The translations under genes were made by a program, and so were the position numbers. Source: Kribbella steppae (GTDB lineage: Bacteria > Actinomycetota > Actinomycetes > Propionibacteriales > Kribbellaceae). From it: 64,000 nt of DNA. Below are positions 42,226 through 51,152 of the stretch, in pieces (position 1 is the stretch's first letter; the number at the start of each line of letters is the position of its first letter). The DNA lies in NCBI RefSeq assembly GCF_004342025.1, contig NZ_SLWN01000016.1, positions 62,001-126,000 on the forward strand. The letters run 5' to 3'. The notes beneath the pieces are model-generated. The model saw only the letters and a program-made list of their open reading frames with translations, did no database searches and had not been told where the DNA came from.

Positions 42226-43206
42226 TCAGCGAGCAGGGGTCGGGAAGGTAGCGAGGGCACTCGTTCCGATGCTGCCCAGCCAGACCTTGCCGTCGCGTTC
42301 GCGGACACCGGTGGGCATGTGGAACTGGGGGTGTTTGCCGCGAAGGTCGTGGACCAGCGTGCCGTTGTCGTCGTACGCCTGGATCTCGATGATGTCGGCA
42401 GCCTTCGGCTTGAGTGCGTCGGGCAGGTTCCAGACGAGCGTCCGCAGGAGCGGCTGCTTCGGCAGCAGGAAGTCCAGCAACGGGTTGCGCGGCGAACCGA
42501 GCGTCACCCAGATCAGCCCGTCGGAACCGCGCGCGATGTTGTCCGGCAGACCCGGGACCTGAGCCACCAACACGGGCTCGGCAGCCTCAGCGGTGAGGTC
42601 GAGCTTGTAGAGACTGTACGTCGCAGTCTCGGCCCAGAAGAGGGTACGACGGTCGCCGCTGAGCGCGACGCCGTTGGGGAACCCCCGACCGGTGGCGAGC
42701 ATGGTCAGCTCGCCGTCCGGGGTCAGGCGGTACACACTCCCCGTCGTCGAGTGCTCGAGGAGGTCCGCCATCCACTCGTCGATACCGAACCGCGTCGACG
42801 AATCGGTGAAGTAGATCGTCCCGTCCGGCATCACGTCCGCGTTGTTGCAGAACCGCATCGGCCGGCCGTCGACGTCGGACAGCAGCGTCGCGATCCGGCC
42901 GTCGTTGTCGAGCGTCAGCAGTCCGCGGTTGGCATCACAGATCAGCACCTTCCCGTCCGGCAACCACTCCAGCCCGAGCGGCCGCCCACCGGTGTCGGCC
43001 AGCGTCGTGATCGTCTTCCCGTCCGCACTGACGCGCAGGATGCGCCCGTCGTACAGCCCGGTGAGCACACTGCCGTCATCGTCGATCAGCGTGTCCTCCG
43101 GCCCCTTCCCCGGCATCGCGACAGTCTCGACTTCGATGCTCGTGGGTTCCCGGCGCGGCGGCGCAGGCGGCGGCGTCCAGCGGACCGGCGCAATGCTCGA
43201 CTTCAT
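42226..43206 (-). CDS. SMP-30/strictosidine synthase-like beta-propeller hydrolase
   Basis: A 326-residue six-bladed propeller protein: GPEDTLIDDDGSVLTGLYDGRI, then RPLGLEWLPDGKVLICDANRGLL, FCNNADVMPDGTIYFTDSS and FPNGVALSGDRRTLFWAET. The family includes lactonases and strictosidine synthase-like proteins. It is probably a cytosolic lactonase or esterase. TAGGGT seven bases before the ATG at 43206 suggests leaderless expression. Confidence 0.85.
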   Translation of the reverse strand: MKSSIAPVRWTPPPAPPRREPTSIEVETVAMPGKGPEDTLIDDDGSVLTGLYDGRILRVSADGKTITTLADTGGRPLGLEWLPDGKVLICDANRGLLTLDNDGRIATLLSDVDGRPMRFCNNADVMPDGTIYFTDSSTRFGIDEWMADLLEHSTTGSVYRLTPDGELTMLATGRGFPNGVALSGDRRTLFWAETATYSLYKLDLTAEAAEPVLVAQVPGLPDNIARGSDGLIWVTLGSPRNPLLDFLLPKQPLLRTLVWNLPDALKPKAADIIEIQAYDDNGTLVHDLRGKHPQFHMPTGVRERDGKVWLGSIGTSALATFPTPAR

Positions 43207-43301
43207 GCCGCCGACCCTAGCGCTCCCCCTCCCTCTCCGTAACCACCCAACTGTGCCGCCATCTGCCACCTGACCGCGCCGTGACCCGTGTACTGCCCCC
43301 G

Positions 43302-43943
43302 TCAATCACCTGGTCGGACCGCGCCGAACGCGGCCCCGACTGGTGGGAACAGCGCCCGCACGTCACCACCTGCCGCCCACACACCGATCGCGACCGCGGC
43401 CGTTGCCTCCAGCAACCTCGCTCGCGGCAGACCACCGGCGAACACCGGCTCGCACCCGAGACCCCGCACCAGTACGCCGACCTGCTCGACAGCCGCCGGA
43501 TCGTCACCACACAGCGGTACGCCGAGCCGCGCACCTTCGAAGTCGTGTGGAGCCTCACGCCAGACCGCGTCGGCGGCCAGGTTGAATGCCTTCACCACAT
43601 GCACGTGAGGCACAGCCTGACTGATTGCTTCGGCCATGGCCGGCTCGTCCAGCGTGAAGCCCCGGTGATTGATCGAGTTCGTGCAGTCGATCAGTGTCCG
43701 GCCGGCCTCGATGTCGAGTGACTTCAGCGTGTCCACCGCCGCCTCGGCCGGCACCGCGAGCAGCAGGATCTCGCCGTGCGCCGTTGCCTCCTGCAACGAC
43801 CCGGACGTCGCGCCGATCCGATCGGCCAAGTCGGCGGCGCGCTCCGGTTTTCGCCCGCCGATCATCACGTCGTGGCCGGCCCGGACCCACTGCTCGCCGA
43901 GCGCTGCCGCCATCAGGCCGTTTCCCAGGATTCCGATGCGCAT
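43302..43943 (-). CDS. NADP-binding reductase of the F420-dependent NADP reductase-like family
   Basis: A 213-residue Rossmann protein: RIGILGNGLMAAALGEQW at the N-terminus with a GRKPER NADP-phosphate-binding loop, then ILLLAVPAEAA, DCTNSINHRG and VVKAFNLAA, as in F420H2:NADP oxidoreductase-like proteins. It is divergent from an HxlR regulator, a common redox-responsive pairing. A good AAAGGAG Shine-Dalgarno precedes the ATG at 43943. Confidence 0.85.
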   Translation of the reverse strand: MRIGILGNGLMAAALGEQWVRAGHDVMIGGRKPERAADLADRIGATSGSLQEATAHGEILLLAVPAEAAVDTLKSLDIEAGRTLIDCTNSINHRGFTLDEPAMAEAISQAVPHVHVVKAFNLAADAVWREAPHDFEGARLGVPLCGDDPAAVEQVGVLVRGLGCEPVFAGGLPRARLLEATAAVAIGVWAAGGDVRALFPPVGAAFGAVRPGD

Positions 43944-43980
43944 CCCTTGCTCCTTTCGGTTGCCAGCGACAGTAGGCGTT

Positions 43981-44008
43981 CCGTTAGGCACCTCCCGGTA
44001 TGTAACGG
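43981..44008. promoter_or_regulatory. Candidate HxlR operator
   Basis: The inverted repeat CCGTTA-N16-TAACGG lies in the short region between the divergent reductase and HxlR genes. Position and symmetry suggest autoregulation plus control of the reductase. Confidence 0.4.
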
Positions 44009-44017
44009 CCCGGCACA

Positions 44018-44383
44018 ATGGAGGGCATGGAGCCGAGGTTCTTCGCAGATTGCCAGGCCCGGATCGCCGTCGAGCTGATCAGCGGGCGCTGGCCGATGGT
44101 CGTGCTGTACGCGTTGGGCGACGGGCCGGCGCGCCCAGGCGAGCTGCGCAAACAGATCGGAGGCATCAGTCAGAAGGTGCTCACCGAAACCCTCCGCCGC
44201 CTGGAGTACAACGGCCTCGTCGAGCGCCGCCGCTACGCCGAGGCCCCGCCCCGCGTCGAGTACTCGCTCACCCCCGCCGGCGAGGACCTCCTCACCCCCA
44301 TCCACGCGCTCGGCGACTGGGCCGCCGAACACGCCGACACAGTCCTAGCCGCCCAAGAATCAGCCGACCAAGCCTCCGCATAG
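44018..44383 (+). CDS. HxlR-family transcriptional regulator
   Basis: A 121-residue winged-helix protein: FFADCQARIAVELISGRWPMVVLYALGDG, then LRKQIGGISQKVLTETLRRLEYNGLVERRRY and VEYSLTPAGEDLL. The N-terminal Cys (DCQ) is the residue that senses electrophiles in several HxlR proteins. It is divergent from the NADP-binding reductase gene, its probable target. The start could be ATG 44018 or ATG 44027. Confidence 0.88.
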   Translation: MEGMEPRFFADCQARIAVELISGRWPMVVLYALGDGPARPGELRKQIGGISQKVLTETLRRLEYNGLVERRRYAEAPPRVEYSLTPAGEDLLTPIHALGDWAAEHADTVLAAQESADQASA

Positions 44384-44412
44384 GGACCCGCCCGTCGCGC
44401 GTGCGGCGGGGG

Positions 44413-45243
44413 TTACAGCTGTGCGCGAACAGCATCTCGGAACGCCAGCAACGCGTCGTTGTCCCAATCGTGGCCATCGGTGTCCCGTTCCTGCGCCGCC
44501 ACCGGTCGGGCACTGCGATAACACCTGAGGGCCTGCTCGACGAGCGGCAAGTGGGCCGCCGGCAGCGAATCACGCGCCAAGACGGCTCCCTCCTCCTTGC
44601 TCAGCACCGTGCCGGGGCCCTGCTTCAGGGTCGCCAGGACTCTGCACGCATTCAGGACGCCGTAATAGGGCGCGGACAACAGGCTGTGTCCGGAAAGCAT
44701 CTCGTGAAGGTCGGCTGTGATCGCCGCGAGGTAGTCGTCATGAGGTACTTCAGCGAACACCTCGGCCGGGGATGGTCCACTCACAACCGCACCACGCTGG
44801 CGGACTACGGTGATGTGCGCGGCGAGATCCGGGTCAGCATGCTGAGCGCCGTAGTCGACGCGATCAGCGAGGATCTCACCTGTCCAAGCGGCCGAGTAGT
44901 GCACCTCGAATGGCCGCGGGTGGTGATGGTTCGCCGCCTGCGCGACGGTGAGGACCGACACCTCGAGGTCGCCGAGCATCGGCCGATGGCCCGACCGCTG
45001 GGCAAATGCGCGTGCAGCATGCCCGCGCTCGGCTTCGCTGAGCGTTTCCGGGACCACGACCAGCAGATCGACATCGCTCTTCGCCCTGTAGAAGCAGTTC
45101 ATCGCCAGCGATCCATGCAGGTAGACGCCGACGGGATCGAGCCTCGTCGCATCCAGGGCTTGAAGGATGTAAGCACGTAGATCCGGATCGCAATCGTTCC
45201 ACGACTGCGGGCGGTCGGCTGGATGCTCGGCCTGGGACGTCAT
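44413..45243 (-). CDS. Aminoglycoside adenylyltransferase-like nucleotidyltransferase
   Basis: A 276-residue protein with a Pol-beta-type nucleotidyltransferase core: GVYLHGSLAMNCFYRAKSDVD with the GS and DVD metal motif, followed by LLVVVPE. The helical C-terminal domain (NACRVLATLKQG..., SKEEGAVLA) is like AadA/DUF4111. It may adenylylate an aminoglycoside or another small molecule. Resistance cannot be claimed from sequence alone. The ATG at 45243 has TATGGT six bases upstream. Confidence 0.82.
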   Translation of the reverse strand: MTSQAEHPADRPQSWNDCDPDLRAYILQALDATRLDPVGVYLHGSLAMNCFYRAKSDVDLLVVVPETLSEAERGHAARAFAQRSGHRPMLGDLEVSVLTVAQAANHHHPRPFEVHYSAAWTGEILADRVDYGAQHADPDLAAHITVVRQRGAVVSGPSPAEVFAEVPHDDYLAAITADLHEMLSGHSLLSAPYYGVLNACRVLATLKQGPGTVLSKEEGAVLARDSLPAAHLPLVEQALRCYRSARPVAAQERDTDGHDWDNDALLAFRDAVRAQL

Positions 45244-45394
45244 CCCGGCACCATAGGCAGGTCGTGCTCCCGCCGCCACCAACTATTCCGGCCACTCGGG
45301 TACCCGACCCCGTCTCCGGTGGTGCGGAAAGAAACCGTAAAGGGAGCGCGGGACAGTGCTGGGGTCAGGTTGGTTCCCAGCAGGAGGTTTGGTC

Positions 45395-45793
45395 ATGTTC
45401 AGTCTTAGTCAGGTGATTGAGGCACCGCCGGCAGAGGTTGTTCGGGCGTTCACCGAGGCGGAGGCGTTCGCGGCGTGGTTCGTCGCGGAAGGGTTCAGTA
45501 CGCCATCGGACCGGGTCAGCATCGATGTGCGGCCCGGTGGGTTGATCTCGGCCGTCTTCGTCGCCGACGACGTCGAGGTGCCGTTCGCGTTTCGGTTCGG
45601 CGAACTCGACCTGCCGCACCATCTCGTCCTCCACCTGGACGACCCCGAGGTCGTCACCGTGCACCTCGAGGATCTCGGCGACGGGCGCACCCGCCTCGAC
45701 TACCGCAGCGAGGGTCTTCCCGCAGACCAAGAGACCACCATCAAGCCCGGCGTCGCCCGCATGCTCGGCTACATGGCCGACTACTTCAGCTGA
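45395..45793 (+). CDS. SRPBCC/AHSA1-family protein
   Basis: A 132-residue Bet v 1-fold protein: LSQVIEAPPAEVVRAFTEAEAFAAWF and a C-terminal DYRSEGLPADQETTIKPGVARMLGYM. Such proteins bind hydrophobic ligands or act as Hsp90 co-chaperone-like modules. GGAGG before ATG 45395 is a strong ribosome-binding site. It stands alone. Confidence 0.83.
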   Translation: MFSLSQVIEAPPAEVVRAFTEAEAFAAWFVAEGFSTPSDRVSIDVRPGGLISAVFVADDVEVPFAFRFGELDLPHHLVLHLDDPEVVTVHLEDLGDGRTRLDYRSEGLPADQETTIKPGVARMLGYMADYFS

Positions 45794-45877
45794 GCGGGCT
45801 GCCATACAGACGCGGTCCGAGCGGATTGCGACAGGTTGGCGGGGCGGAGTTGGGCGGGGGCGGGTTAGGGTTCGCGG

Positions 45878-46205
45878 ATGCGGTGGGCCGGGGCTGACGA
45901 GACCTTCCTCGACCACCCCTCGGCTGAGGCCATTGGGCGGCCGCGCCGACAGTCTGCAACTCGAGGTCCCTTGCTATGCGTCAGGCGTGCACGCACTCCG
46001 ACCGGGACGAACTCGGATCGCGCTGGTCACCGACGGAGTACTGGATGTCTGCGGAGACCTCACCGCTGACTTCTCCGAAGGGTCGGTGGCGGCAAAAGTG
46101 CAACACACATTGCAGGCCGTCCACGACGGTGACGGTGTGGACAGCGCAACGGTCGTGGCGTGGGACGTCGAGGCTGGGCCGACGCCAATGCACTCGTCAG
46201 GGTGA
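45878..46205 (+). pseudogene. PP2C-type protein phosphatase, internally deleted
   Basis: From ATG 45878 the frame reads MRWAGADETFLDHPSAEAIG, the typical opening of actinobacterial PP2C-domain proteins, but soon departs. The frame from 45933 carries the end of such a protein: LQLEVPCYASGVHALRPGRT, RIALVTDGVLDV and VDSATVVAWDVE. The central catalytic domain, including the metal Asp motifs, is missing, and the two pieces are in different frames. A TAGGGT leaderless promoter box remains six bases before the ATG. It overlaps the end of the convergent AAA gene by nine bases. Confidence 0.6.
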
Positions 46206-47621
46206 GCCTGGGTAGCTGCCGGGTACGGCGGCTGGAGGCGGTGTGTAGTCCGGGACATTCCCGCTCGTCGCACCGAGCAGGCGACGAGTGAGTGCGTCGC
46301 GCGAGGACAGCAGCTCGGCTACGGCCGACCGCAGGTGGTCGGCATCAGGTTCGGCTCCCGACTCCGCGGCCAGCAGGACAGTTCGCCGTACCAGCTCCTT
46401 CATGAAGGAGGCAGTCGTACCTTCCGTTTGAGCGACGACCTCGTCGACGACGGCAGGCTGCAGTGTCAGACCTGGGCCGTAGAGGCCTAGCAGGCGAGCG
46501 CGTCCGAGAGTGTCCGGCAGTGGCACCTCCACCGCCAGGTCGACGCGGCCGGGGCGCTGCATCAATGCAGGCTCCAGGAGGTCGGCGCGGTTCGTGGTGA
46601 GCAGGAACGCCACGTCGGCGTCCTCCGCCAGGCCGTCCATCTCGTTAAGGACCTGGAACAGCAGCGGGTTCTCCATCCCGTGCGAGTAGTCGCGGGCCTC
46701 CGCCACCAGGTCGCAGTCCTCCAGCACCACCAGCGCCGGCTGCAGCAACCGCGCCAGCGCACACGCCTGCGAGATGAACCCGATACTCGTCCCAGCCAGC
46801 AGTACGACGGTGAACGACGGCAGCCGCGAGAGCAGGTACCGCACCGTGTGGGTCTTGCCCGTCCCAGGCGGACCGTAGAGCAGCACGCCCCGACGCAGGT
46901 GCTGACCGGCGTCGAGCAGGGTCTGACGGTGGTCGGCAATACCGATCACCTCACGCTCGACCCGCTCCAGCACTCCGTCCGGCAGTACGACGTCCGCACG
47001 CGTGATCCCCGGTCGCGGATGCAACCGGAACGGCCCCACACCCTGTCCGAACTCATGCCCCTCGAACGACACTACCTTCCCGCGGAAGATGTTGTGCTCC
47101 CGAATCAGCTCCGGCAGCGCATCAAGGAAGCTGTCGGCCTGGGTGGTCGCCAGCACCTCCAGATCGACCCGCATCCGGCCGTACTGCGGATTGGCCGCCC
47201 GCAACAGAGCGACGTACCGATCCTCACCCCGCACACCGAGGTAGAACCCGAACGCGACGCAGTCCATCTCCTCGTCGACGTCGATCTGCAGCCGCTGGTA
47301 GTCGACCGCGCCGATGCCGAACCGGTCGTACTGCGCGAGCTCGAGCAGCTCACCGAGTGAGTGGTGACCCCGGTTGGATCCGGCCAGCCCGACCACCTCG
47401 TACGAGTCGAACCACGCCTCGACCGCGAGCTGGACGTTCGGCAGGTCGTACGACGGGAAGTTCGACGCGACCACCGGTACCTGGTCGGGCTCGACGCCGA
47501 GATGGTTGCGCAGCCGGTCCTGCAGGCTCTCCCGGTCGCCGCCCGCCCGGCGCTGCTGCATCCGCTCCAGGAACCCGGTGAACAGTCGCGCGAACTCGTC
47601 GATCTCGGCCTCGTTCGGCAT
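46197..47621 (-). CDS. AAA-family ATPase
   Basis: A 474-residue protein. The N-terminal half (about 1-200) is a family-specific domain with no recognised name (SYDLPNVQLAVEAWFDSYE, HSLGELLELAQYDRFG). The C-terminal AAA domain has Walker A YGPPGTGKTHT, Walker B LVVLEDCD, sensor-1 LLTTNRAD and an arginine-finger region QRPGRVD. It resembles BCS1/Rix7-like classic AAA proteins, which remodel proteins. The start is probably ATG 47621 with AGGGGG upstream; ATG 47648 is an alternative. It is divergent from the LLM gene. Confidence 0.85.
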   Translation of the reverse strand: MPNEAEIDEFARLFTGFLERMQQRRAGGDRESLQDRLRNHLGVEPDQVPVVASNFPSYDLPNVQLAVEAWFDSYEVVGLAGSNRGHHSLGELLELAQYDRFGIGAVDYQRLQIDVDEEMDCVAFGFYLGVRGEDRYVALLRAANPQYGRMRVDLEVLATTQADSFLDALPELIREHNIFRGKVVSFEGHEFGQGVGPFRLHPRPGITRADVVLPDGVLERVEREVIGIADHRQTLLDAGQHLRRGVLLYGPPGTGKTHTVRYLLSRLPSFTVVLLAGTSIGFISQACALARLLQPALVVLEDCDLVAEARDYSHGMENPLLFQVLNEMDGLAEDADVAFLLTTNRADLLEPALMQRPGRVDLAVEVPLPDTLGRARLLGLYGPGLTLQPAVVDEVVAQTEGTTASFMKELVRRTVLLAAESGAEPDADHLRSAVAELLSSRDALTRRLLGATSGNVPDYTPPPAAVPGSYPGSP

Positions 47622-47697
47622 CGCGCCGTACCCCCTGGTTGTTCGCATACCGGCCTGATCCGGAGGGTCCTCCGCAACGCCGGATAGGATCACCACC

Positions 47698-48513
47698 ATG
47701 ACAGATTCCGAGTCCACCGACCGTCCGTACGCCGCCTTCCCGGTGCGGATCGGCCTCCAGATTCAGCCCCAGCATGCCCAGTACGCCGATATCCGGCGGA
47801 CCGTCGCAGCGGCCGAGGAGATCGGCGTCGACGTCGCCTTCAACTGGGATCATTTCTACCCGCTGAGCGGTGAGCCCGAGGGCCTGCACTACGAGTGCTG
47901 GACCATGCTGGCCGCCTGGGCCGAGGCGACCGAGCGGATCGAGTTCGGTGCCCTGGTCACCTGTAACTCCTACCGCAATCCCGACCTGCTCGCCGACATG
48001 GCCCGCACGGTCGATCACATCAGCGAGGGGCGGCTGATCTTCGGCATCGGCTCCGGCTGGTTCGAGAAGGACTACGACGAGTACGGGTACGAGTTCGGTA
48101 CGGCGGGCGGCCGGCTGGACGCACTCGGCGAGGCGCTGCCACGGATCGAGCGGCGGTGGGCCAAGCTCAACCCGCAGCCGACCCGGGACATCCCGGTGCT
48201 GATCGGCGGCGGCGGTGAGAAGAAGACGCTGAAGCTGGTCGCCCAGCACGCGAACATCTGGCACGGGTTCGGCGACGCGGAGACGATCGCGCACAAGCAC
48301 GCCGTACTGGACGAGCACTGCAAGACGATCGGCCGCGACCCGGGCGAGATCGAGCGCTCGGCCGGCGTCGGCAACAAGTCGCCCGAGGACCTCGGCAAGT
48401 CACTGCTCGATGTCGGCACACGGCTGTTCACGATCTCGTCCTCGGGCCCGGACTACGACCTGGGGCTGCTGCGCGAGTGGGTCGCCTGGCGCGACGAGGT
48501 CAACGCGAAGTAG
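47698..48513 (+). CDS. LLM-class F420-dependent oxidoreductase
   Basis: A 271-residue luciferase-like protein: FPVRIGLQIQPQHAQYADI, then RIEFGALVTCNSYRNPDLLADMA, LIFGIGSGWFEKDYDEYG and IPVLIGGGGEKKTLKL. It belongs to the actinobacterial F420 branch. It is probably leaderless, since TAGGAT lies seven bases before the ATG. A strong hairpin separates it from def. Confidence 0.87.
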   Translation: MTDSESTDRPYAAFPVRIGLQIQPQHAQYADIRRTVAAAEEIGVDVAFNWDHFYPLSGEPEGLHYECWTMLAAWAEATERIEFGALVTCNSYRNPDLLADMARTVDHISEGRLIFGIGSGWFEKDYDEYGYEFGTAGGRLDALGEALPRIERRWAKLNPQPTRDIPVLIGGGGEKKTLKLVAQHANIWHGFGDAETIAHKHAVLDEHCKTIGRDPGEIERSAGVGNKSPEDLGKSLLDVGTRLFTISSSGPDYDLGLLREWVAWRDEVNAK

Positions 48514-48516
48514 CCC

Positions 48517-48556
48517 GGTTGCGTCCGGAGAACTGCACGGTTCTTCGGACGCAACC
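48517..48556 (+). terminator. Terminator hairpin between LLM and def
   Basis: A 17-bp stem (48517-48533 with 48540-48556) with G-U pairs allowed and a 6-base loop, starting four bases after the LLM stop. Confidence 0.85.
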
Positions 48557-48578
48557 CGGTCTGGGTAGGATTTCCGCC

Positions 48579-49184
48579 ATGTCTACGCTGCCTGCGAACG
48601 GTTCGGTGCTGCCCATCACCCGGTGGGGTGAGGACGTCATGCACCGGGTCAACAAGCCTGTGACCGAGTTCGGGGACGAGCTGCAGAAGCTGGTCGCCGA
48701 CATGGTCGCGACCATGAACGCGGCCGAGGGTGTCGGCCTGGCCGCGAACCAGGTCGGCGTGGATCTGCAGCTGTTCGTGTTCGACTGCCCGGACAAGGAC
48801 GGCAACCGGGTCCAGGGCGTCGTCTGCAACCCGGTGATCGACCTCCCCGAGGGCAAGGACCGCAGGCTCGACGAGGGCGACGAGGGCTGCCTGTCGCTGC
48901 CGGGTGCGTTCACCAAATGCGCTCGTCCGGACTTCGCCCGGGTCACCGGCGTCGATCAGCACGGCGAGCCGGTCAGCTTCGAGGGTGACGGCCTGCTGGC
49001 GCGCTGCCTGCAGCACGAGACCGACCACACCCAGGGCACCGTCTTCGGCGACCGGCTCTCCCGTAAGTACCGCAAGCGCCTGTTCGCCGAGGCCGAGGAG
49101 CTGGCCCCCGATTACCCGTCCGACTGGCCGGTCTCCCCGATGGTCGAGCACGAAGACCACCACGAAGAGACTCCCGCCACCTGA
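48579..49184 (+). CDS. def: Peptide deformylase
   Basis: A 201-residue metalloenzyme that removes the N-terminal formyl group from nascent proteins. All three motifs are present: GVGLAANQVG (motif 1), EGCLSLP (motif 2, metal Cys) and QHETDHTQG (motif 3, HExDH). A longer C-terminal tail is typical of actinobacterial enzymes. The ATG at 48579 has TAGGAT seven bases upstream, so it is probably leaderless. Confidence 0.95.
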   Translation: MSTLPANGSVLPITRWGEDVMHRVNKPVTEFGDELQKLVADMVATMNAAEGVGLAANQVGVDLQLFVFDCPDKDGNRVQGVVCNPVIDLPEGKDRRLDEGDEGCLSLPGAFTKCARPDFARVTGVDQHGEPVSFEGDGLLARCLQHETDHTQGTVFGDRLSRKYRKRLFAEAEELAPDYPSDWPVSPMVEHEDHHEETPAT

Positions 49185-49224
49185 GGTCCACACGGCGCTT
49201 CACGTCCGGCGAGCAGGGTGTGAC

Positions 49225-49779
49225 CTACCAGCGGGCCTTCGGCAGGTCCGCGAGGATCGCCTCGACCGACTCCTCCGGGGTCTGATCGGTCGTGTCGAGC
49301 CAGAGGCCTCGGCGTGGCGTGTTGTCGACGTACGTCTGAAAGGCTCGAACGGCATCCGTGAGGCTGTCGGACGAGCTTTGCCAGTCGCGGTAGGCGTTGT
49401 TGCCGCCGCGCGCCAGTTCACGGTGTACGACGGACTCGACGGACGGCGTCAGCATGACCAGGTAGGGGTCGACGCCGTGGAGCTTGTCGAACCAGCGCTC
49501 GACGTCGTCCTCAAAGATGTTGTCACTGCAGACGAAGTCGAACCCGGCGTCGGCATAGTGCTGAGCGATCAGGGCCGAGGCGTCGTACCGGAGCTGCAAC
49601 TGATGCACGGCCTCGGGTGACGGATCGGGCGTCATGATCTCGGCGCCGGCGACGACCCCGCGGTAGAACACATCGCCGTCCAGCGTCGCCGCGGGCGGAC
49701 CCAACCGACTGGCCAGCAGCGGCGCGATCGTCGACTTCCCCGCAGCCTGCATCCCGGTGACGAGCACTACCTTCGGCAT
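49225..49779 (-). CDS. P-loop kinase-like ATP-binding protein
   Basis: A 184-residue nucleoside/zeta-toxin-like P-loop protein: VVLVTGMQAAGKSTIAPLLA (Walker A GMQAAGKST), LDGDVFYRG and FDFVCSDNIFE. It resembles chloramphenicol-phosphotransferase-like or shikimate-kinase-like proteins; the substrate is unknown. It lies 12 bases after the GNAT gene and is probably the last member of the cob operon. Confidence 0.78.
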   Translation of the reverse strand: MPKVVLVTGMQAAGKSTIAPLLASRLGPPAATLDGDVFYRGVVAGAEIMTPDPSPEAVHQLQLRYDASALIAQHYADAGFDFVCSDNIFEDDVERWFDKLHGVDPYLVMLTPSVESVVHRELARGGNNAYRDWQSSSDSLTDAVRAFQTYVDNTPRRGLWLDTTDQTPEESVEAILADLPKARW

Positions 49780-49791
49780 GCGCCCATCACA

Positions 49792-50328
49792 TCACCCACG
49801 TCCACCGATTTTCGCGCTCCAGGCGGCGGGCGTCATCGAGTAGACGGTGGCGTCGAAGGGTACGCCGTCCTCCTCCAACACCGCCTCGTGGTCGAAGGTC
49901 ATGCCGAGCCGGCGCATCACGCCGATGCTGCGCACATTCGGCGTATCCGTGACCGAGATGACGCGCTGGAGTCCCATCGTCGTGAAGCCGTGCTCCAGCC
50001 AGGACGACGCCGCCTCGGTCGCGTAGCCGTGACCCCAGTACGCGTGGGCCAGGCGCCAGCCGATCTCGAAGTCCGGGTACCAGGGTGTGAACTGCAACCC
50101 GCACGCGCCGACGAAGGCTCCATCGGTACGGCGCTCGATCGCCAGGAACCCGGTGCCGTCGGCGGCGTACCGCTTGTTGACACCCGACGCGATCCCGTCG
50201 GACTCCTCCCGGCTCAACGGCACGCCGCCGAGGTACTTCATCACCTCGGGATCGGTGTTCAGTGCGGCCCACGGCTCCAGGTCCTCTTCACGGAACGGGC
50301 GCAGTACCAGGCGGTCCGTCGTACGCAT
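49792..50328 (-). CDS. GNAT N-acetyltransferase (RimJ/RimL type)
   Basis: A 178-residue acetyltransferase: TDRLVLRPFREEDLEPWAALN at the start, the acetyl-CoA-binding AYWGHGYATEAASSWL and NVRSIGVMRRLGMTFDHE. It likely acetylates a protein N-terminus or small amine. It is the fourth gene in a closely spaced minus-strand operon, eight bases after the methyltransferase. GGGGGAG is the ribosome-binding site. Confidence 0.87.
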   Translation of the reverse strand: MRTTDRLVLRPFREEDLEPWAALNTDPEVMKYLGGVPLSREESDGIASGVNKRYAADGTGFLAIERRTDGAFVGACGLQFTPWYPDFEIGWRLAHAYWGHGYATEAASSWLEHGFTTMGLQRVISVTDTPNVRSIGVMRRLGMTFDHEAVLEEDGVPFDATVYSMTPAAWSAKIGGRG

Positions 50329-50336
50329 GGCTCCCC

Positions 50337-51152
50337 CTAAACGACAGGTCGCGTGGCGTAGAACGCGACTGCTGCCGAGGATGCCACGTTGAGGGAGTCG
50401 ACACCTCCTGCCATCGGGATGCGTACGGTCAGGTCTGCCTTGCCGAGCACGTGCGGCTTGAGCCCGTGCCCTTCGGTACCGAAGATCAGCGCCAGCCGTT
50501 CATCCCGCCGAGCGACCAGATCATCGAGGGTGATCGAGTCGTCGGTCAGCGCGAGCGCCGCCGCGACGAACCCTCGATCCTGCAGGGTTTCGAGATCGCC
50601 CGGCCAGGACGCCAGCCGCGTCCACGGCACCTGGAACACCGTGCCCATCGATACCTTGATCGACCGCCGGTACAACGGATCCGCGCAGGTCGGTGTCACC
50701 AGCACCAGCTCGACCCCCATTGCCGCGGCCGCCCGGAATCCGGCTCCGACATTCGTGTGATCCACGATGTCGTCGAAGATCGCGACCCGCCGTACATCGT
50801 GCTTGAGCAGACTTTCGAGCGACACAGCCGGACGTCGCCGGTACGACGCCAACGCGCCGCGGTGCACGTGGAAGCCGGTGACCTGCTCGGCCAGCTCCTC
50901 CGACACGACGTACACGGGCGCATCGGGCCACTTCTCGAGGACGTCAGCCAGCGAGTCCAGCCAGCGCGGCGCGAGCAGGAACGACCGCGGTTCGTAGCCG
51001 GCGTCCGCGGCCCGGCGGATCACTTTGTCGCCCTCGGCAATGAACAGCCCGTGCTCCTCCTCCAGGAGCCGGCGCAGGTTCACCTCCCGCAGCTGCACGT
51101 AGTCCGCCAGCCGCTGGTCGGCCGGATCGTCCAGCGGGACGAGCGGACTCAC
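50337..51152 (-). CDS. TrmH/SpoU-family RNA 2'-O-methyltransferase
   Basis: A 271-residue SPOUT methyltransferase. The N-terminal substrate-binding domain (about 1-100) contains LLEEEHGLFIAEGDKVIRRA. The knotted SAM-binding domain has LIFGTEGHGL, then IPMAGGVDSLNVASSAAVA. It probably modifies rRNA or tRNA. The GTG start overlaps the upstream cobA/cysG stop by four bases. Confidence 0.88.
   Translation of the reverse strand: MSPLVPLDDPADQRLADYVQLREVNLRRLLEEEHGLFIAEGDKVIRRAADAGYEPRSFLLAPRWLDSLADVLEKWPDAPVYVVSEELAEQVTGFHVHRGALASYRRRPAVSLESLLKHDVRRVAIFDDIVDHTNVGAGFRAAAAMGVELVLVTPTCADPLYRRSIKVSMGTVFQVPWTRLASWPGDLETLQDRGFVAAALALTDDSITLDDLVARRDERLALIFGTEGHGLKPHVLGKADLTVRIPMAGGVDSLNVASSAAVAFYATRPVV

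Noticed and set aside
42223..43242. 339-residue open frame on the plus strand
   Set aside because: It mirrors the SMP-30 gene on the opposite strand, whose motifs are clear.
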